Shown piece by piece: positions 6,503 through 9,448 of a stretch of DNA of 9,448 bases. The notes beneath the pieces were generated by a model that did not search any database, was not told where the DNA came from, and saw nothing but the letters and a program-made list of their open reading frames with translations. Each line of letters begins with the position of its first letter. Within the stretch, counting starts at the first letter, position 1. The position numbers and the translations under genes are program-made. The DNA lies in assembly GCA_958405585.1 (NCBI GenBank), contig CATYEP010000064.1, positions 1 to 9,448 on the forward strand. The letters run 5' to 3'. This DNA comes from an uncultured Eubacteriales bacterium. GTDB taxonomy: Bacteria > Bacillota > Clostridia > Christensenellales > Borkfalkiaceae.

Positions 6503-8645
6503 TTTTATTATCTCCGTTTATACTCATCGAACAGGAAAAACCTTGTTCAGAAAGAACATATTCGTCTGTCCAATGCTCTCCTTCGCTCATCCATAATTCA
6601 GGAGAATATGCATACTGCGGTTGAGGAAGCAAATGATGCGGTCCGAACGTATTTCTGCGTGTGCAATACAATGAAATGACAAGCTCTCCCTTAAGTGTCA
6701 AAGATGTGTTGTACGGAGGAAACGCAATCAGCTTGTCCGCATAGCCGTCTGATATATGCAAATCTGCCCCATGCAATTCTTTCGCCGCAATCGAAACTTT
6801 TCCATTTTTTATTCCTGTATGGAAGGAGATTGCACCGCCATAAAAGGGTAACCATTGCTTTTCTGTGTGTACAGAGGAAAGCGTCTTCGGCAGCTCTACG
6901 AGAGTATTCGGAAGTTCTACTCCAAATAAACCCAACACGAATACCGCTTCCAGATCGTTGCTTCTTTTGAAATCAAAACTTACGGCTATGATATTTTCGC
7001 CTTTCCGCGCCCTGCCCGAAAAAAGACGATAACAACAATCAATCCAAAACCCTTCCGTTCTTTGGACGGTAACACCGTTCAATTCGACAGAATCATATTC
7101 CGCGGCAATACTAATATCAGTTTCTATGTCTGAATAAAAACGGTACTCTACCCGAACCCTGCCCAACGATTTATCTGTGCATCCTAAGTATTTTGCAGTG
7201 AACCACGGCTGGAGCATCTCGCCGCCGCGCGGTTCAAGCCTAAATTTGATTCGCAATTTCTTATCTAATTTTAAAATATCCGTTTCGTTACCGTTCTCCT
7301 GTATCTCGCCATTTAAAAACCAACGAACACGTTCTAAAACAAGCACATTCGGCTCACTTAATTCATAAGCCATCTTTTCGGGCAATTCTATTTGTTTGCC
7401 CGGCAACGGAATCTTTGACATGGACGATTCTTTATTTAGTTTGAAGATACGCAGTTGCCCCGGTTCAAAGGACAAATCGGATAAACTTACGTCTCCTAAC
7501 GATTCAAATGCAACCATATCCCACTCTTCGGCATACAGGCATTCCAATGTTTCCGACAGGCTTATCGCACCTGCCGTCAATTCCGTTTCACTTAAATTCA
7601 TTAAGAACAACCATGTTTCGCCTGCTATACGGCGAATTGCCGATGCGATATTACGCGGCGCCGACAAAACTTCTCCTTTAGGGAGTTCCGATACGTTTTG
7701 CACAACTTTTCCGCCCAACGCACAAAAATCGGTAAGCAACACCTGCGTGTTTTCACGCACAGTCTGCCCTTGCGCAAGCAAAACGGTACGGTACATCGCT
7801 TCTCCTACCTTCAGATACGCACCCGCGGCGTCTTTACCGATGCTGCCGTATTTTTGCATAAGTTCTTCGTCGCCGTAATCAAATTCGTGCTGCGAGGCAA
7901 TCAAATCCATGCACTGTTTTTGAAACGACTCTTCCAAACAGCGAACCGCTCCATCGTTCGGCTCAAACGCTTTTACCCAACCTTTGCGCACCAATTTCCA
8001 CATATTCTCTATAGGATGAATTACCAATAGATCGGTGCAACGCTTACCTTCTGTCAAAATAATACCAATTCGCCCGAAATATTCTTCAAGCGGTTTCCAA
8101 TCGCGATACCAAGCATTCTGATGCAGAATACTTGCGGGATAATCGCGCTTTGCTTCCCCTTTCATGGAATACCACGATAAATGCGGGCAACGCAAATTTA
8201 CGCCGAACAGCGCCTGCCAATCCCCAATCCGCTTATATTCGTTCAAAGGCATATCCCAGCCCGTGCAACCGTACAATTCGCTCAACACAAACGGCTTTTT
8301 CAGTTGTCTCGCCACAGAAGCACATTGTATCACCGCCCAATAGCATCCATTATGCGCACTAAGATTATCAATACCGGGATAATCCATATATTCATAAAAG
8401 CGCATCATAGAACCCGAAAGAGCAGTCTGAAAATTCAAACTGTCTTCGTGTAGAATATGCCCCGTGAATATTAAACCAAGTTTACGGCAATACTCCTGAT
8501 ATTTCTTTGCAAAATTCTGCGTAAACAAATCATCCAATATATCGACATACCGTGCCGCCGTCTTATTTTCACCTTGAACCGGAGCGTAATAGATTTGCGG
8601 AACGCACAATTCCTCTCCGTATTTTTTTCGATAGGCAGCGAACAA
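6492..8645 (-). CDS. C-terminal part of a frameshifted GH106-like alpha-L-rhamnosidase
   Basis: This frame continues the glycosidase begun at 9421 or 9364. The 717 residues shown start at a TTG that is really an internal Leu; no well-spaced ribosome binding site precedes it, since AAAGGGG directly abuts the TTG. The rest of the (beta/alpha) catalytic domain fills about 1-230, with candidate acidic residues in FTGHILHEDS (60-69; E67) and FVLSELYGCTGWDM (119-132; E123). A flavodoxin/amidotransferase-like domain follows (about 230-400), then beta-sandwich domains with Y-E-L-S-E-P-N-V-L and LEAVFVLGLFGVEL, as in GH106 and related proteins. The end GDNKNGM overlaps the GH78 start. There is no sign of decay in this part: it is open throughout and keeps family motifs. 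That suggests either a very recent mutation, a sequence error, or recoding. Confidence 0.8.
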   Translation of the reverse strand: MFAAYRKKYGEELCVPQIYYAPVQGENKTAARYVDILDDLFTQNFAKKYQEYCRKLGLIFTGHILHEDSLNFQTALSGSMMRFYEYMDYPGIDNLSAHNGCYWAVIQCASVARQLKKPFVLSELYGCTGWDMPLNEYKRIGDWQALFGVNLRCPHLSWYSMKGEAKRDYPASILHQNAWYRDWKPLEEYFGRIGIILTEGKRCTDLLVIHPIENMWKLVRKGWVKAFEPNDGAVRCLEESFQKQCMDLIASQHEFDYGDEELMQKYGSIGKDAAGAYLKVGEAMYRTVLLAQGQTVRENTQVLLTDFCALGGKVVQNVSELPKGEVLSAPRNIASAIRRIAGETWLFLMNLSETELTAGAISLSETLECLYAEEWDMVAFESLGDVSLSDLSFEPGQLRIFKLNKESSMSKIPLPGKQIELPEKMAYELSEPNVLVLERVRWFLNGEIQENGNETDILKLDKKLRIKFRLEPRGGEMLQPWFTAKYLGCTDKSLGRVRVEYRFYSDIETDISIAAEYDSVELNGVTVQRTEGFWIDCCYRLFSGRARKGENIIAVSFDFKRSNDLEAVFVLGLFGVELPNTLVELPKTLSSVHTEKQWLPFYGGAISFHTGIKNGKVSIAAKELHGADLHISDGYADKLIAFPPYNTSLTLKGELVISLYCTRRNTFGPHHLLPQPQYAYSPELWMSEGEHWTDEYVLSEQGFSCSMSINGDNKNGM
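6511..6516 (-). promoter_or_regulatory. Ribosome binding site of the GH78 gene
   Basis: CGGAGA on the minus strand, with GGAG nine bases before the ATG at 6502. It lies within the last codons of the upstream GH106-like gene, as expected for coupled translation. Confidence 0.7.
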
Positions 8646-9421
8646 CCCCTTTGTATACGGCGTTTTTTATTCGTTATACCAAAGCCCGTAAAAATCGCAC
8701 CGCGATGCGGTTCATCCGTAAATATGCCGAGTATTTCTTTTCCGAACATATCACCGCATTTTTTCCCGTACCGTTCAAGTGTACTTTCAAAAAACGCCTG
8801 CGATGCTTCCGCGTTCATCGTGTCGAGATAAGCCGTTCCGTTGTAAACGTCATTATTCGCCATAAGTTCTTCCGCATAAACTGCATATGTATAACCGGAA
8901 GGCACTTCGCATTTGCCTTTTACTGAAATAGCGTCTTTTAATTTCCCATTTTCAAAAAGTAAAGTGTACCGACAAACAATGCCGACAACATATTCCTGTG
9001 AAAGTGCTTCTTCATCATTGTCGTATTCCGACAAAAAACGAAGGCGGTAATCTTGATTTTTTGTTACCTCTCCGCCGCAAGTTCCGCTCGGCCAACGGTC
9101 TTCGTCGTATAACCACGCTTCCATGTCAAATTTTTCGCCCCGCGCAGCACACTCGCGAACAAGTGAAAACCACTTTTCTCCCATATATTCGGTAACCAAT
9201 CCTGTGCGTGAATGCATAAAAAAGCCGCCGAACCCCATCGTCCGCATTACTTCTATCTGCCGCAGCAGTTCATCTTTTTCCAAATCCCCATTCCATGACC
9301 AAAACGGTTTTCCGAGATATTTTTTATCCGGGTTTGTTAATCTTCTATATAATTCACGCTCCATAAATTGCTCTCTTAATTTGCAAATTAAATCTTTTTT
9401 AATTTTTTGCCTTTTATTCAT
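8471..9421 (-). CDS. N-terminal part of a frameshifted GH106-like alpha-L-rhamnosidase
   Basis: Residues 1-250 match the start of GH106-like glycosidases: KPFWSWNG (38-45), MRTMGFGGFFMHSRTGL (59-75), WLYDEDRWPSG (103-113) and GIFTDEPHRGAIFTGFG (232-248). After N251 the frame loses family character and runs out as a basic, unrelated 66-residue tail that stops at 8471, while the true continuation is in the other frame. There is no signal peptide, so the enzyme should be cytoplasmic. Two starts are possible. The ATG at 9364 gives MERELYRRL, the usual family beginning, and has AAGAGAG upstream. The ATG at 9421 adds 19 mostly basic residues, has no clear ribosome binding site, but sits in an ATGA that could overlap an upstream gene. 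I favour 9364. Confidence 0.8.
   Translation of the reverse strand: MNKRQKIKKDLICKLREQFMERELYRRLTNPDKKYLGKPFWSWNGDLEKDELLRQIEVMRTMGFGGFFMHSRTGLVTEYMGEKWFSLVRECAARGEKFDMEAWLYDEDRWPSGTCGGEVTKNQDYRLRFLSEYDNDEEALSQEYVVGIVCRYTLLFENGKLKDAISVKGKCEVPSGYTYAVYAEELMANNDVYNGTAYLDTMNAEASQAFFESTLERYGKKCGDMFGKEILGIFTDEPHRGAIFTGFGITNKKRRIQRGCSLPIEKNTERNCAFRKSITLRFKVKIRRRHGMSIYWMICLRRILQRNIRSIAVNLV
8663..8671 (-). other. Frameshift site at an A6 run
   Basis: The minus strand reads AAT AAA AAA CGC in the N-terminal frame. One more A gives AAT AAA AAA ACG CCG TAT ACA, which encodes NKKTPYT and joins the conserved downstream frame. In the downstream frame the bases 8669-8667 are a TAA stop, so the switch must occur at or after the A run. 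A P-site Lys tRNA could re-pair after slipping back one base, but the sequence is not a canonical X-XXY-YYZ heptamer in this phase. Confidence 0.7.
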
Positions 9422-9448
9422 CCATAGCTATTCAACAACAATGCGATT

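Larger units (their letters stand above)
6492..9421 (-). pseudogene. Whole GH106-like alpha-L-rhamnosidase gene, interrupted by one frameshift
   Basis: If one base is added to the A6 run at 8663-8668, the two pieces join as GFGITNKKTPYTKGLFAAY and give a single protein of about 976 residues (957 from the ATG at 9364), a normal length for GH106-type enzymes. Both sides of the junction are well conserved and there is only this one lesion. It is the upstream partner of the GH78 gene in the same operon and would supply a second rhamnosidase fold, GH106, which is structurally unrelated to GH78. The exact substrate is not readable from sequence, and related GH106-like groups include members of untested activity. 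Confidence 0.75.

Noticed and set aside
7396..7878. Open frame of 160 codons on the plus strand
   Set aside because: It lies antisense within the conserved GH106-like gene, and the composition is that of a shadow frame.
8643..8645. TTG at 8645 as an independent start for a separate 717-residue protein
   Set aside because: It falls in the middle of a conserved catalytic domain, has no spaced ribosome binding site, and the missing N-terminal part is found immediately upstream in another frame.
8471..8660. Basic C-terminal tail of the N-terminal GH106-like fragment as a real domain
   Set aside because: It is produced by reading out of frame after the A6 run and overlaps the conserved sequence in the other frame.
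8617..8660. CCGTAT/ATACGG stem as a stimulatory structure for programmed frameshifting
   Set aside because: Six base pairs with a 32-base loop are easily found by chance, the stem begins only two bases after the A run, and the run is not a canonical slippery heptamer in this phase.
9422..9448. End of an upstream gene at the right edge
   Set aside because: Every minus-strand frame meets a stop within this short stretch (one in an ATGA overlap at 9421), so an upstream gene could end here, but 27 bases are too few to identify it.

Overview
The window comes from a low-to-moderate GC bacterium, most likely an uncultured gut Bacillota (Clostridia-like). The grounds are strong GGAGG-type ribosome binding sites, near-consensus sigma-A promoters, InlB-type surface repeats, and an AraC regulator beside rhamnoside-degrading glycosidases. 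Taxonomy is inferred from style and gene content, not from a marker gene. Coding density is high: the only non-coding stretch over 20 bp is the 222 bp divergent region at 3466-3687, and no gap exceeds 300 bp.

Layout. (1) 1-3465, minus strand: one uninterrupted reading frame of 1155 codons that runs off the left edge. It encodes a large exported modular surface protein with a signal peptide, three copies of a beta-rich module, five InlB B-type repeats, and a C-terminal Gly-Gly-Cys-Gly-Ser plus hydrophobic segment resembling a sorting signal. (2) 3466-3687: divergent regulatory region with two back-to-back promoters (both 17 nt spacers), an 8 bp-arm palindrome between them, and a cUUCGg-capped hairpin in the 5' leader of the surface protein. 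(3) 3688-4533, plus strand: AraC-family regulator with an N-terminal cupin and two C-terminal helix-turn-helix motifs. (4) 4547-6502, minus strand: compact GH78-type alpha-L-rhamnosidase, convergent with araC and only 13 bp from it. (5) 6492-9421, minus strand: GH106-like alpha-L-rhamnosidase, broken into two frames by a one-base frameshift at an A6 run (8663-8668). Its 3' end overlaps the GH78 start by 11 bp.

How it fits together. The two glycosidases look like the end of an operon whose upstream genes lie beyond the right edge. Neither has a signal peptide, so they probably act in the cytoplasm on imported rhamnose-containing oligosaccharides. The AraC protein is the obvious local candidate regulator for the rhamnosidases, the surface protein, or both. 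The surface protein could be a glycan-binding or adhesion factor, but its link to rhamnoside use is inferred from position only. I found no RNA gene, CRISPR array, transposase or phage gene.
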